Assembly: GCA_030063045.1 (NCBI GenBank)
Contig: JAQSEB010000166.1
Coordinates: forward strand, 405,001 to 469,000
DNA from: Pratylenchus scribneri
Lineage: Eukaryota; Nematoda; Chromadorea; Rhabditida; Pratylenchidae
Reading direction: 5' to 3'
DNA length: 64,000 bases
Positions 25,055 to 34,300 of the stretch are shown here, piece after piece (position 1 is the stretch's first letter; the number at the start of each line of letters is the position of its first letter). The translations under genes were made by a program, and so were the position numbers. The notes beneath the pieces were generated by a model. That model had not been told where the DNA came from, searched no databases, and was given only the letters and a program-made list of their open reading frames with translations.

Positions 25055-25364
25055 ATCGTCCGATTATCCTTCAGCCCCTTTCCCTCTTTTTATGTCCATT
25101 TCCCTCCCTATTCCTCCTTCTCCTATTTCTGCGATTTCCTTTCGCGCTTTTTCCCCTTTTCCATAAATTTTGTTTCATCCAGCCAATTAATCTCCAAATT
25201 TCCTTTCCCCATTCTGCGCATCCCCAATCCCTCTCGCCTATCAAACTAGGCAAAACTTTTCCCCAAATTTTGATTCATCCCCAGCAGAGCTTATTAGCCA
25301 ATTTTGCGCCTCCCCTTTGCGCATTGGCACAATATTATTCCTTCCGTTTCGTCCAACTAAGTTA

Positions 25365-25511
25365 GCGCAAATTCGCCCCATCCAGTTAGGCAAGCGCAAA
25401 AATCGCCCCATCCAGTTAGGCTAGCGCAAATTCGCCCCATCCAGTTAGGCAAGCGCAAAAATCGCCCCATCCAGTTAGGCTAGCGCAAATTTAACTCACC
25501 CAGCCAGGCTT
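25365..25511 (+). repeat. 29/30-bp minisatellite in the leader
   Basis: Four near-perfect units begin at 25365, 25394, 25424 and 25453. They alternate between a 29-bp form (gcgcaaattcgcccc) and a 30-bp form (gcgcaaaaatcgcccc), each ending in atccagttaggcaa or atccagttaggcta, so the true unit is a 59-bp dimer present twice. A decayed fifth unit starts at 25483. Weaker relatives of the ccagyyagg motif are scattered from about 25170 to 25560, which suggests that much of this leader grew from the same repeat. Confidence 0.9.
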
Positions 25512-26496
25512 TCCGTTCCGCTCCATTCAGCCGCGCGAATAGCATTTCTTCCAGCCGGGTACTATATTCACATGATTTGCCTCGCCGGTTCTCTTCCTAG
25601 GCAAATCGCGCTGGCCGCGCCGCCACATTCCTTCCTTTCCCCATCGACCTCGCAGCCACCATTCTTCCCTTCCCTTTCCTTTTCCAATCGGCCACAGCCG
25701 CCATTCCCTTCCCCCTCTTCCTCCTTCCATTGGCCATTCCTGCTGCCATTTCTCATAGCTGCGCTGGTTTACTTTGACCAATTCCCCTTCCCTCCAATTC
25801 CCCTGCCTATTCATTCCAATTTGGCCGAGCAACCATTCTTTTCCTTCCTTTGTCCCATCGCTGCCCCCGGCCGGCGCGTCCTCCTTTACTCTTCCCCTTC
25901 CCAATCCCCTCTTCCTTCGTTCCTGCCACGGTCAAATTCCGCGACCAACAAACAACATCTCCCCTTCTTTTGTTCCCACTTCACCTCCTTCCATTCTGGG
26001 GCAGTATTCCTTTCACCTAGTTTGGCTAATCGCATCTAGCCATCTCCATCCCCATCATTCTTTCCTTTTGTGCCAACCAACCCATCCGCCGGGTTGGTCT
26101 TTTACCTTTCCCAACAATTCCCAACATCCCCGATCCATTCCTTTCATGTTCCATTTTTGTCCACCATTTTCCGCGATAAACATGTCCAATGGACATATTT
26201 TGTAAACTAACCCAATGGGTTGGTTTCTCCTTCACCTTCCGCGTTTTGCCACGTCGCGAATTCCTTCCCCCTCAACCTTTTTTGCCTTGGTCATCGGTGG
26301 ACACCAAAGTTCACCATCACCACCCTTTCATGTGAACACATCGCCGACTGGCCCATCCCCCTTTTCCTATCCATCCAATTGAGCAAGCTCTCCTCCATCC
26401 AAGGGGCCATCTCATTTTTGCTCTCCATTTCAAAAAGCGAAAAGCTCTTTCCTATTGCTCATCGCATCGCACCCCCAACCAATAATTTCCTTCAAA

Positions 26497-27387
26497 ATGA
26501 TCAAGGTTGAGGCCAACGAGTCTGTGGCTTCCCTTCCTTTCCGGATGGCCCTCAATGGCATCATCCACCGCCTCAAGCATTTTTTGTCCCAAGCCCACGG
26601 GCTTGCCCTAGAACCTTCTCCCCAAGGCGATGCTGAGTCTTGGCTAGCCCAGCGCTGGGGCACCGCCCGTATGCTCATTCAAGCAATCCATTACGAAGTC
26701 GAGGCCGGCCAGCACCATTTAGGCCAGTGGACTTCCATGCTTTCCCGCTTAAGCGCCCGCCGTGCTTCAGCCGAAGGCGAGGTCTTTCACCTCTTCCAAC
26801 CAACTGGCGAACCGGTTGCCGATTTCCTCCAGCGAGCCCTTTATTTAGCCGAGGATTTGCGCCGCAACATGGCTGCCGAAATGGAAAATGCCGAGGCTCT
26901 CTCCTTGGCCTCCTCCCAACTTTCCCGATTGACAGTGAAGGAGGGGCAAAGTGACCACTCCCTTGGGGAGTCCAATTCTCTGGCCCAAGGCAATTTGTTG
27001 CCTCCTCCTTCATTTATCGCCACTTCATGGCCACCCTTGCCTCCACCTGAATTGCAGCCTGCTTTACTCCCCCATTCGCGCACTCCTTCTCCAATTCCAC
27101 CCCCAATTGTCCAATTGCCAAAGGTGCGCCTTCTTGAATTTTCTGGCGATCCGGCCGAATGGCCCCAGTTCTATCAAGTCTTTGACTTTGCCGTCCACAG
27201 CAACCCGGATTTGCCCGACCACATCAAGCTTTCCTACCTCCTGGGACAACTTGTGAAGGGAAGCGCCCCCCACTCCGCAGTCTCCGGATATGACTGTAAC
27301 GGAGAAAACTATCCCCTCGTTGTTGAGGCCCTCCAGCAGCGATTCGGAGATCCCCGTCGGCGAATGACCGACTACTGGACCAATTAA
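26497..27387 (+). CDS. gag: Gag, first part (BEL/Pao type, start of DUF1759)
   Basis: 296 codons. The open frame extends a little upstream, but only to a TTG at 26455. The first ATG (26497, with A at -3) is the sensible eukaryotic start, giving MIKVEANES. Residues 1-160 are rich in A, L, E and R and look helical. Residues about 160-205 are proline- and serine-rich. A DUF1759 domain begins at about 207, with LPKVRLLEFSGDPAEWPQFY (207-226), then SYLLGQLVKG (246-255) and RFGDP (282-286), all typical anchor positions of this Gag domain in BEL/Pao elements. Gag would form the particle that packages the element RNA. After RFGDP the frame diverges and stops at TAA (27385-27387). The domain resumes in the -1 frame. 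It is the only recognisable protein in the window. Confidence 0.85.
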   Translation: MIKVEANESVASLPFRMALNGIIHRLKHFLSQAHGLALEPSPQGDAESWLAQRWGTARMLIQAIHYEVEAGQHHLGQWTSMLSRLSARRASAEGEVFHLFQPTGEPVADFLQRALYLAEDLRRNMAAEMENAEALSLASSQLSRLTVKEGQSDHSLGESNSLAQGNLLPPPSFIATSWPPLPPPELQPALLPHSRTPSPIPPPIVQLPKVRLLEFSGDPAEWPQFYQVFDFAVHSNPDLPDHIKLSYLLGQLVKGSAPHSAVSGYDCNGENYPLVVEALQQRFGDPRRRMTDYWTN

Positions 27388-27812
27388 TGGAACTCCCCCC
27401 GGTCAGAGACACCGCATCGGCCCTTCGGGATTTTGTCGACATTCTCGACAATAATTGCCGCCAATTGGAAGGGAGAGGTTCTCTCCTCGATGATCCCGCC
27501 CTCCTCCGGGTCCTCAAATCCAAATTACCCGCCTCTGTCCTCTCTGAACTGTGCAAAACCGAACGCCGCACCGGGATTGTTTGGGACTTGGCCTATTGGC
27601 GTCGGGAGTTGTGTGAATTTGTAGCGGAAAGAGAAGAAGTGGAACGCGTCACCCATCGTTCCCGCGCCCAGCCCAAACCCGGAAATCAGCCACCAATGCT
27701 AGCCCATTCCTCGGCAACCCAAACCCATTGGGAAGGCCGCCAAGAATTGGAAGTTTCCCCATCATCCGATCTCTCTCCATCTTCCCCTATTCCTCCAATT
27801 ATTTGGGAATAG
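27387..27812 (+). CDS. gag: Gag, second part in the -1 frame (end of DUF1759)
   Basis: The ATG overlaps the preceding stop (TAATG), giving 141 codons, but this frame is open from 27327, so the overlap is 27327-27387. Its beginning (LMELPPVRD, then ALRDFVDILDNN and LRVLKSKLP, then YWRRELCEFVAEREEVERV) continues DUF1759 where the first frame leaves it. The two parts together therefore equal one normal domain split by a one-base loss, most simply in or just after the CCCC at 27352-27355. No slippery heptamer is evident there, so programmed frameshifting is less likely than mutation or a sequencing error. From about residue 95 similarity fades into a low-complexity tail. No CCHC zinc knuckle follows. 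Stop TAG is at 27810-27812. Confidence 0.75.
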   Translation: MELPPVRDTASALRDFVDILDNNCRQLEGRGSLLDDPALLRVLKSKLPASVLSELCKTERRTGIVWDLAYWRRELCEFVAEREEVERVTHRSRAQPKPGNQPPMLAHSSATQTHWEGRQELEVSPSSDLSPSSPIPPIIWE

Positions 27813-28582
27813 TAGACCTCGCCTTTTTGCCGCCCAACCATGGCCACTTCATTCCCTCTTCTTCAGCTAATCTCCCCCTTATTTCAATCCTACCAAAGGG
27901 GCATTTGACCCTTCCCTTTGCCGTGGCTTCGCCGTTTTGCCCTCCTTCTGTGCCATCTCTGCCGTGGCTTTGCTCCTTTTGCCTTCACTTCCTTGCCACC
28001 CCTGCCGTGGCCTTACCCTTCCTATTTTTTGCCATCTTTGCTGTGGCTTTCTCCTTCCCCCTCTTCCACTTTTATTTCATCCCCAATCATTTCCCTCAAT
28101 GATTGGCCCTTCTCAATGACCGTATTTACAGTGGTCTTGCTCATTTGTCCTCCCTTTTCACCTCTCATCTCTCCTTTGATGGGCCCAATCCAAACCTATC
28201 AATGGCCTTCCCTTTTTGGCCCATCTCGCCATTGGGTCTCCCTCACCGCCAAACTCCTTTTGGCCAAATTCACTCTTGGCCTTCCTCATTGATCATTCAA
28301 ATCCGGGGGAATCTCCCCTCCTTCCTTCCCTTTTTTCAGAAGAAATTAAATGGACTCAAGGCTGGCTCCACTCCATCCCTTTTCCCTCCTTTCATTTGTT
28401 TTTCATTTATTCCCCCATTTTATTACATTTGTACCCCATTTTCCCCTTTTCCTCCCATCACATGGTCGTCTTCATCTTTGCCGCCAACATTTTGCCAACT
28501 TTGCATTGGGCTGCCAACATTTGCCTTGGCCATCAGACATTGCCTCTTGTTCCTGGACTGGTCTTCTTCTTCGCGCTGGGCC
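27813..28582 (+). other. Non-coding 3' internal region where pol would be expected
   Basis: About 770 bp of C/T-rich sequence between gag and the polypurine tract. Overlapping open frames exist in all three forward frames, but their translations are F, L, P and S-rich low complexity. I see no protease DSG/DTG, no YXDD-type RT motif and no integrase HHCC or DDE pattern. A full BEL/Pao pol would need several kilobases more, so it has been deleted or replaced. Confidence 0.8.
27919..28070 (+). repeat. Degenerate approximately 40-bp tandem repeat
   Basis: The motif tgccgtggctt, followed by a pyrimidine run and ttttgcc, recurs at 27919, 27960, 28003 and, with one change, 28039 (spacings 41, 43 and 36 bp). 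It is a decayed minisatellite in the 3' internal region, possibly filling the space left by pol. Confidence 0.7.
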
Positions 28583-28592
28583 GGAGGGGGAG
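28583..28592 (+). other. Polypurine tract
   Basis: GGAGGGGGAG directly abuts the TG of the 3' LTR and is the only such purine run in the C/T-rich 3' internal region. It is the expected primer site for plus-strand synthesis. Confidence 0.85.
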
Positions 28593-28807
28593 TGTCGCTA
28601 CTCAAGCGAATTGTGTGATTGGGGAATGAATGGATTAACCCCCCCCCCTGCCTCATTGAGGCCCAATCCTCCTGGGGGCCTTTTCCCTCTATGGCCATCT
28701 CCATTCCCTTCCAATTGGCCATTGGAAGAGCCTTTTTCTCCCTTCCCAAATCCAATTTTGCCCCGCCTCTCCCATTTCCAACATTGGATGATCGGCTCTT
28801 CCCCCGG

Positions 28808-28846
28808 AGGCTTTAAAAGCCTTGGCCCCTCCCCCGTCAGTCAGTC
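28808..28846 (+). promoter_or_regulatory. 3' LTR copy of the TATA-like box and initiator
   Basis: TTTAAAA at 28812-28818 within its palindrome, and TCAGTCAGTC at 28837-28846, identical to the 5' LTR. If active, it would read out through the rest of the LTR into the satellite array to the right. Confidence 0.6.
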
Positions 28847-29062
28847 GAATCCACTTCAGTCTGTTCTACCCAGTCTCCGTCCCACCCGTTCCAGTTTGGC
28901 CCCCAGCGCTCCCCCCCCTCCTCCTCTTCTGGCCACTTTGGCTGCGCCTCCTTTCCTGCTGGAATTTGCCAATGCCGCCGCTGCATTTTCCCCTCGATTT
29001 TCCCCCTCTCATCCACACATGTTTTTCCCCCATTTTCACATTTCCACATTTTATTCGCCGCC

Positions 29063-29068
29063 AATAAA
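29063..29068 (+). terminator. Polyadenylation signal AATAAA in 3' LTR
   Basis: Same AATAAA plus downstream T/GT-rich stretch as in the 5' LTR. This is the copy expected to end the element transcript, near 29085. Confidence 0.7.
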
Positions 29069-29549
29069 ATCTGTATTTAATTTGTGTATTTTGGAAATGG
29101 GGAAGTAAATTGAGTTTGTCTTCTTAGGAGGGTGGGGTTAATCCGCCATTTTTGGCCCCAGCCGTCGTTTCTTCCTTCCAGGGCCGGTCAGCTTGCCCAA
29201 CTGTCGATTCCCGGGCATCGGCAATTCCCACCGATCGCCCCCAGCCATTTCTGGCATTTCCCCTTTTTCTTCCCAATCTCATTTTCTCCCTTCCCTTTCC
29301 TTCCCCCATCCTTTCCAAATCCTTTCTACCGAAATGGCCTCATCCCCAGCCGCCAATTTGGCCCCAATCCTGGCCTCGGGTCCCAGTCCCCTCCAAATGA
29401 CTGGGTGGAGCCCCATACACCCCCTTTGGTCTTAATCCGGCATCCATGGCGCCTCCGGTCCCCATCCGAGGCAGGGGAGAATCCCGGACCTCCCGGCCGG
29501 CGGGATTTGGCCAACACCTCCCCAATCACATTTTGGCCCCGGAGCGACA

Positions 29550-29554
29550 CATAT
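29550..29554. repeat. Target site duplication (right), CATAT
   Basis: CATAT follows the CA of the 3' LTR and matches 24069-24073. The satellite monomer then resumes at the other half of the palindrome (atatgggg). Confidence 0.93.
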
Positions 29555-31339
29555 ATATGGGGTATTTAAGGGGTGTGTAACATTTTATGGCCTAGGTTTT
29601 GAACTTTTTTGAATTTTTTTAATTTCATCGTATTCTCCATCAAATTCTACAGGCGAACGTCAATTTATTTTCTTATAATTCCTCCATATTGATTTTTCAT
29701 AAATTTTTGAATATATTATATCCATATATATGGGGTATTTAAGGGGTGTGTAACATTTTATGGCCTAGGTTTTGAACTTTTTTGAATTTTTTTAATTTCA
29801 TCGTATTCTCCATCAAATTCTACAGGCGAACGTCAATTTATTTTCTTATAATTCCTCCATATTGATTTTTCATAAATTTTTGAATATATTATATCCATAT
29901 ATGGGGTATTTAAGGGGTGTGTAACATTTTATGGCCTAGGTTTTGAACTTTTTTGAATTTTTTTAATTTCATCGTATTCTCCATCAAATTCTACAGGCGA
30001 ACGTCAATTTATTTTCTTATAATTCCTCCATATTGATTTTTCATAAATTTTTGAATATATTATATCCATATATATGGGGTATTTAAGGGGTGTGTAACAT
30101 TTTATGGCCTAGGTTTTGAACTTTTTTGAATTTTTTTAATTTCATCGTATTCTCCATCAAATTCTACAGGCGAACGTCAATTTATTTTCTTATAATTCCT
30201 CCATATTGATTTTTCATAAATTTTTGAATATATTATATCCATATATGGGGTATTTAAGGGGTGTGTAACATTTTATGGCCTAGGTTTTGAACTTTTTTGA
30301 ATTTTTTTAATTTCATCGTATTCTCCATCAAATTCTACAGGCGAACGTCACTTTATTTTTATTCAATTCCTCCATATTGATTTTTCATAAATTTTTGAAT
30401 ATATTATATCCATATATGGTGTATTTAAGGGGTGTGTAACATTTTATGGCCTAGGTTTTGAACTTTTTTGAATTTTTTTAATTTCATCGTATTCTCCATC
30501 AAATTCTACAGGCGAACGTCAATTTATTTTCTTATAATTCCTCCATATTGATTTTTCATAAATTTTTGAATATATTATATCCATATATATGGGGTATTTA
30601 AGGGGTGTGTAACATTTTATGGCCTAGTTTTTGAACTTTTTTGAATTTTTTTAATTTCATCGTATTCTCCATCAAATTCTACAGGCGAACGTCAATTTAT
30701 TTTCTTATAATTCCTCCATATTGATTTTTCATAAATTTTTGAATATATTATATCCATATATATGGGGTATTTAAGGGGTGTGTAACATTTTATGGCCTAG
30801 GTTTTGAACTTTTTTGAATTTTTTTAATTTCATCGTATTCTCCATCAAATTCTACAGGCGAACGTCAATTTATTTTCTTATAATTCCTCCATATTGATTT
30901 TTCATAAATTTTTGAATATATTATATCCATATATATGGGGTATTTAAGGGGTGTGTAACATTTTATGGCCTAGGTTTTGAACTTTTTTGAATTTTTTTAA
31001 TTTCATCGTATTCTCCATCAAATTCTACAGGCGAACGTCAATTTATTTTCTTATAATTCCTCCATATTGATTTTTCATAAATTTTTGAATATATTATATC
31101 CATATATATGGGGTATTTAAGGGGTGTGTAACATTTTATGGCCTAGGTTTTGAACTTTTTTGAATTTTTTTAATTTCATCGTATTCTCCATCAAATTCTA
31201 CAGGCGAACGTCAATTTATTTTCTTATAATTCCTCCATATTGATTTTTCATAAATTTTTGAATATATTATATCCATATATATGGGGTATTTAAGGGGTGT
31301 GTAACATTTTATGGCCTAGGTTTTGAACTTTTTTGAATT

Positions 31340-34300
31340 TTTTTAATTTCATCGTATTCTCCATCAAATTCTACAGGCGAACGTCACTTTATTTTTATTC
31401 AATTCCTCCATATTGATTTTTCATAAATTTTTGAATATATTATATCCATATATGGTGTATTTAAGGGGTGTGTAACATTTTATGGCCTAGGTTTTGAACT
31501 TTTTGGAATTTTTTAAATTCTATCGTTTTCTTTATCAAATTCTACAGGCGAACGTCAATTTATTTTCTTATAATTCCTCCATATTGATTTTTCATAAATT
31601 TTTGAATATATTATATCCATATATGGGGTATTTAAGGGGTGTGTAACATTTTATGGCCTAGGTTTTGAACTTTTTTGAATTTTTTTAATTTCATCGTATT
31701 CTCCATCAAATTCTACAGGCGAACGTCAATTTATTTTCTTATAATTCCTCCATATTGATTTTTCATAAATTTTTGAATATATTATATCCATATATATGGG
31801 GTATTTAAGGGGTGTGTAACATTTTATGGCCTAGGTTTTGAACTTTTTTGAATTTTTTTAATTTCATCGTATTCTCCATCAAATTCTACAGGCGAACGTC
31901 AATTTATTTTCTTATAATTCCTCCATATTGATTTTTCATAAATTTTTGAATATATTATATCCATATATATGGGGTATTTAAGGGGTGTGTAACATTTTAT
32001 GGCCTAGGTTTTGAACTTTTTTGAATTTTTTTAATTTCATCGTATTCTCCATCAAATTCTACAGGCGAACGTCAATTTATTTTCTTATAATTCCTCCATA
32101 TTGATTTTTCATAAATTTTTGAATATATTATATCCATATATATGGGGTATTTAAGGGGTGTGTAACATTTTATGGCCTAGGTTTTGAACTTTTTTGAATT
32201 TTTTTAATTTCATCGTATTCTCCATCAAATTCTACAGGCGAACGTCAATTTATTTTCTTATAATTCCTCCATATTGATTTTTCATAAATTTTTGAATATA
32301 TTATATCCATATATATGGGGTATTTAAGGGGTGTGTAACATTTTATGGCCTAGGTTTTGAACTTTTTTGAATTTTTTTAATTTCATCGTATTCTCCATCA
32401 AATTCTACAGGCGAACGTCACTTTATTTTTATTCAATTCCTCCATATTGATTTTTCATAAATTTTTGAATATATTATATCCATATATGGTGTATTTAAGG
32501 GGTGTGTAACATTTTATGGCCTAGGTTTTGAACTTTTTGGAATTTTTTAAATTCTATCGTTTTCTTTATCAAATTCTACAGGCGAACGTCAATTTATTTT
32601 CTTATAATTCCTCCATATTGATTTTTCATAAATTTTTGAATATATTATATCCATATATGGGGTATTTAAGGGGTGTGTAACATTTTATGGCCTAGGTTTT
32701 GAACTTTTTTGAATTTTTTTAATTTCATCGTATTCTCCATCAAATTCTACAGGCGAACGTCAATTTATTTTCTTATAATTCCTCCATATTGATTTTTCAT
32801 AAATTTTTGAATATATTATATCCATATATATGGGGTATTTAAGGGGTGTGTAACATTTTATGGCCTAGGTTTTGAACTTTTTGGAATTTTTTAAATTCTA
32901 TCGTTTTCTTTATCAAATTCTACAGGCGAACGTCAATTTATTTTCTTATAATTCCTCCATATTGATTTTTCATAAATTTTTGAATATATTATATCCATAT
33001 ATATGGGGTATTTAAGGGGTGTGTAACATTTTATGGCCTAGGTTTTGAACTTTTTTGAATTTTTTTAATTTCATCGTATTCTCCATCAAATTCTACAGGC
33101 GAACGTCAATTTATTTTCTTATAATTCCTCCATATTGATTTTTCATAAATTTTTGAATATATTATATCCATATATATGGGGTATTTAAGGGGTGTGTAAC
33201 ATTTTATGGCCTAGGTTTTGAACTTTTTTGAATTTTTTTAATTTCATCGTATTCTCCATCAAATTCTACAGGCGAACGTCAATTTATTTTCTTATAATTC
33301 CTCCATATTGATTTTTCATAAATTTTTGAATATATTATATCCATATATATGGGGTATTTAAGGGGTGTGTAACATTTTATGGCCTAGGTTTTGAACTTTT
33401 TTGAATTTTTTTAATTTCATCGTATTCTCCATCAAATTCTACAGGCGAACGTCAATTTATTTTCTTATAATTCCTCCATATTGATTTTTCATAAATTTTT
33501 GAATATATTATATCCATATATATGGGGTATTTAAGGGGTGTGTAACATTTTATGGCCTAGGTTTTGAACTTTTTTGAATTTTTTTAATTTCATCGTATTC
33601 TCCATCAAATTCTACAGGCGAACGTCACTTTATTTTTATTCAATTCCTCCATATTGATTTTTCATAAATTTTTGAATATATTATATCCATATATGGTGTA
33701 TTTAAGGGGTGTGTAACATTTTATGGCCTAGGTTTTGAACTTTTTGGAATTTTTTAAATTCTATCGTTTTCTTTATCAAATTCTACAGGCGAACGTCAAT
33801 TTATTTTCTTATAATTCCTCCATATTGATTTTTCATAAATTTTTGAATATATTATATCCATATATGGGGTATTTAAGGGGTGTGTAACATTTTATGGCCT
33901 AGGTTTTGAACTTTTTTGAATTTTTTTAATTTCATCGTATTCTCCATCAAATTCTACAGGCGAACGTCAATTTATTTTCTTATAATTCCTCCATATTGAT
34001 TTTTCATAAATTTTTGAATATATTATATCCATATATATGGGGTATTTAAGGGGTGTGTAACATTTTATGGCCTAGGTTTTGAACTTTTTTGAATTTTTTT
34101 AATTTCATCGTATTCTCCATCAAATTCTACAGGCGAACGTCAATTTATTTTCTTATAATTCCTCCATATTGATTTTTCATAAATTTTTGAATATATTATA
34201 TCCATATATATGGGGTATTTAAGGGGTGTGTAACATTTTATGGCCTAGGTTTTGAACTTTTTTGAATTTTTTTAATTTCATCGTATTCTCCATCAAATTC

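Larger units (their letters stand above)
25035..26496 (+). other. Retrotransposon leader (between 5' LTR and gag)
   Basis: About 1.46 kb without a convincing gene. It starts with the primer-binding-site candidate, contains a 29/30-bp minisatellite, and is otherwise C/T-rich with degenerate relatives of that repeat. Open frames of 60-155 codons on both strands overlap one another, are low in complexity and mostly lack an ATG start, so I do not call them. A packaging signal would be expected in a leader of this kind, but none can be identified by eye. Confidence 0.7.
24074..29549 (+). mobile_element. Non-autonomous BEL/Pao-type LTR retrotransposon, gag-only
   Basis: This is a complete 5,476-bp insertion. 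In order it has a 961-bp 5' LTR, a primer-binding-site candidate, a long leader with a minisatellite, a frameshifted gag, a 0.8-kb non-coding stretch, a polypurine tract and a 957-bp 3' LTR, flanked by CATAT duplications. The class rests on Gag: its second half is a DUF1759 domain, which is typical of BEL/Pao polyproteins. BEL/Pao elements normally encode Gag-protease-RT-RNase H-integrase as one long polyprotein. Nothing resembling the zinc knuckle, protease or polymerase is visible here, so the element depends on a partner for enzymes. The plus strand is pyrimidine-rich and far more GC-rich than the satellite. The near-identical LTRs indicate recent insertion. It resembles the gag-only class called TR-GAG in plants, but of BEL type. 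Confidence 0.9.
28593..29549 (+). repeat. 3' LTR (957 bp)
   Basis: It has the same TGTCGCT...AGCGACA ends as the 5' LTR. Downstream of the poly-C run the two copies sit at a constant offset of 4,515 bp. The only difference I find is 10 C (28639-28648) against 14 C. Homopolymer length is unreliable in sequencing, so the copies may be truly identical. Confidence 0.95.

Noticed and set aside
24141..25249. Long open frames on both strands in the 5' LTR and leader (repeated at 28350-29569)
   Set aside because: Several frames overlap each other and the antisense strand, translations are P/S/F-rich low complexity, and those in the LTR cross U3/R/U5 borders. They reflect pyrimidine-rich sequence with few stops.
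27340..27387. Programmed -1 ribosomal frameshift site in gag
   Set aside because: No X-XXY-YYZ heptamer or obvious downstream stem-loop is visible, and both sides belong to one domain rather than to a Gag/Pol border. A lesion or sequence error is simpler.
28216..28630. Possible trace of a BEL/Pao protease tail (a TPFGQI-like string near 28250) or RT start
   Set aside because: Only a few residues resemble the family, no catalytic motif precedes them, and neighbouring frames are equally open. A profile search against the BEL/Pao peptidase domain would settle it.
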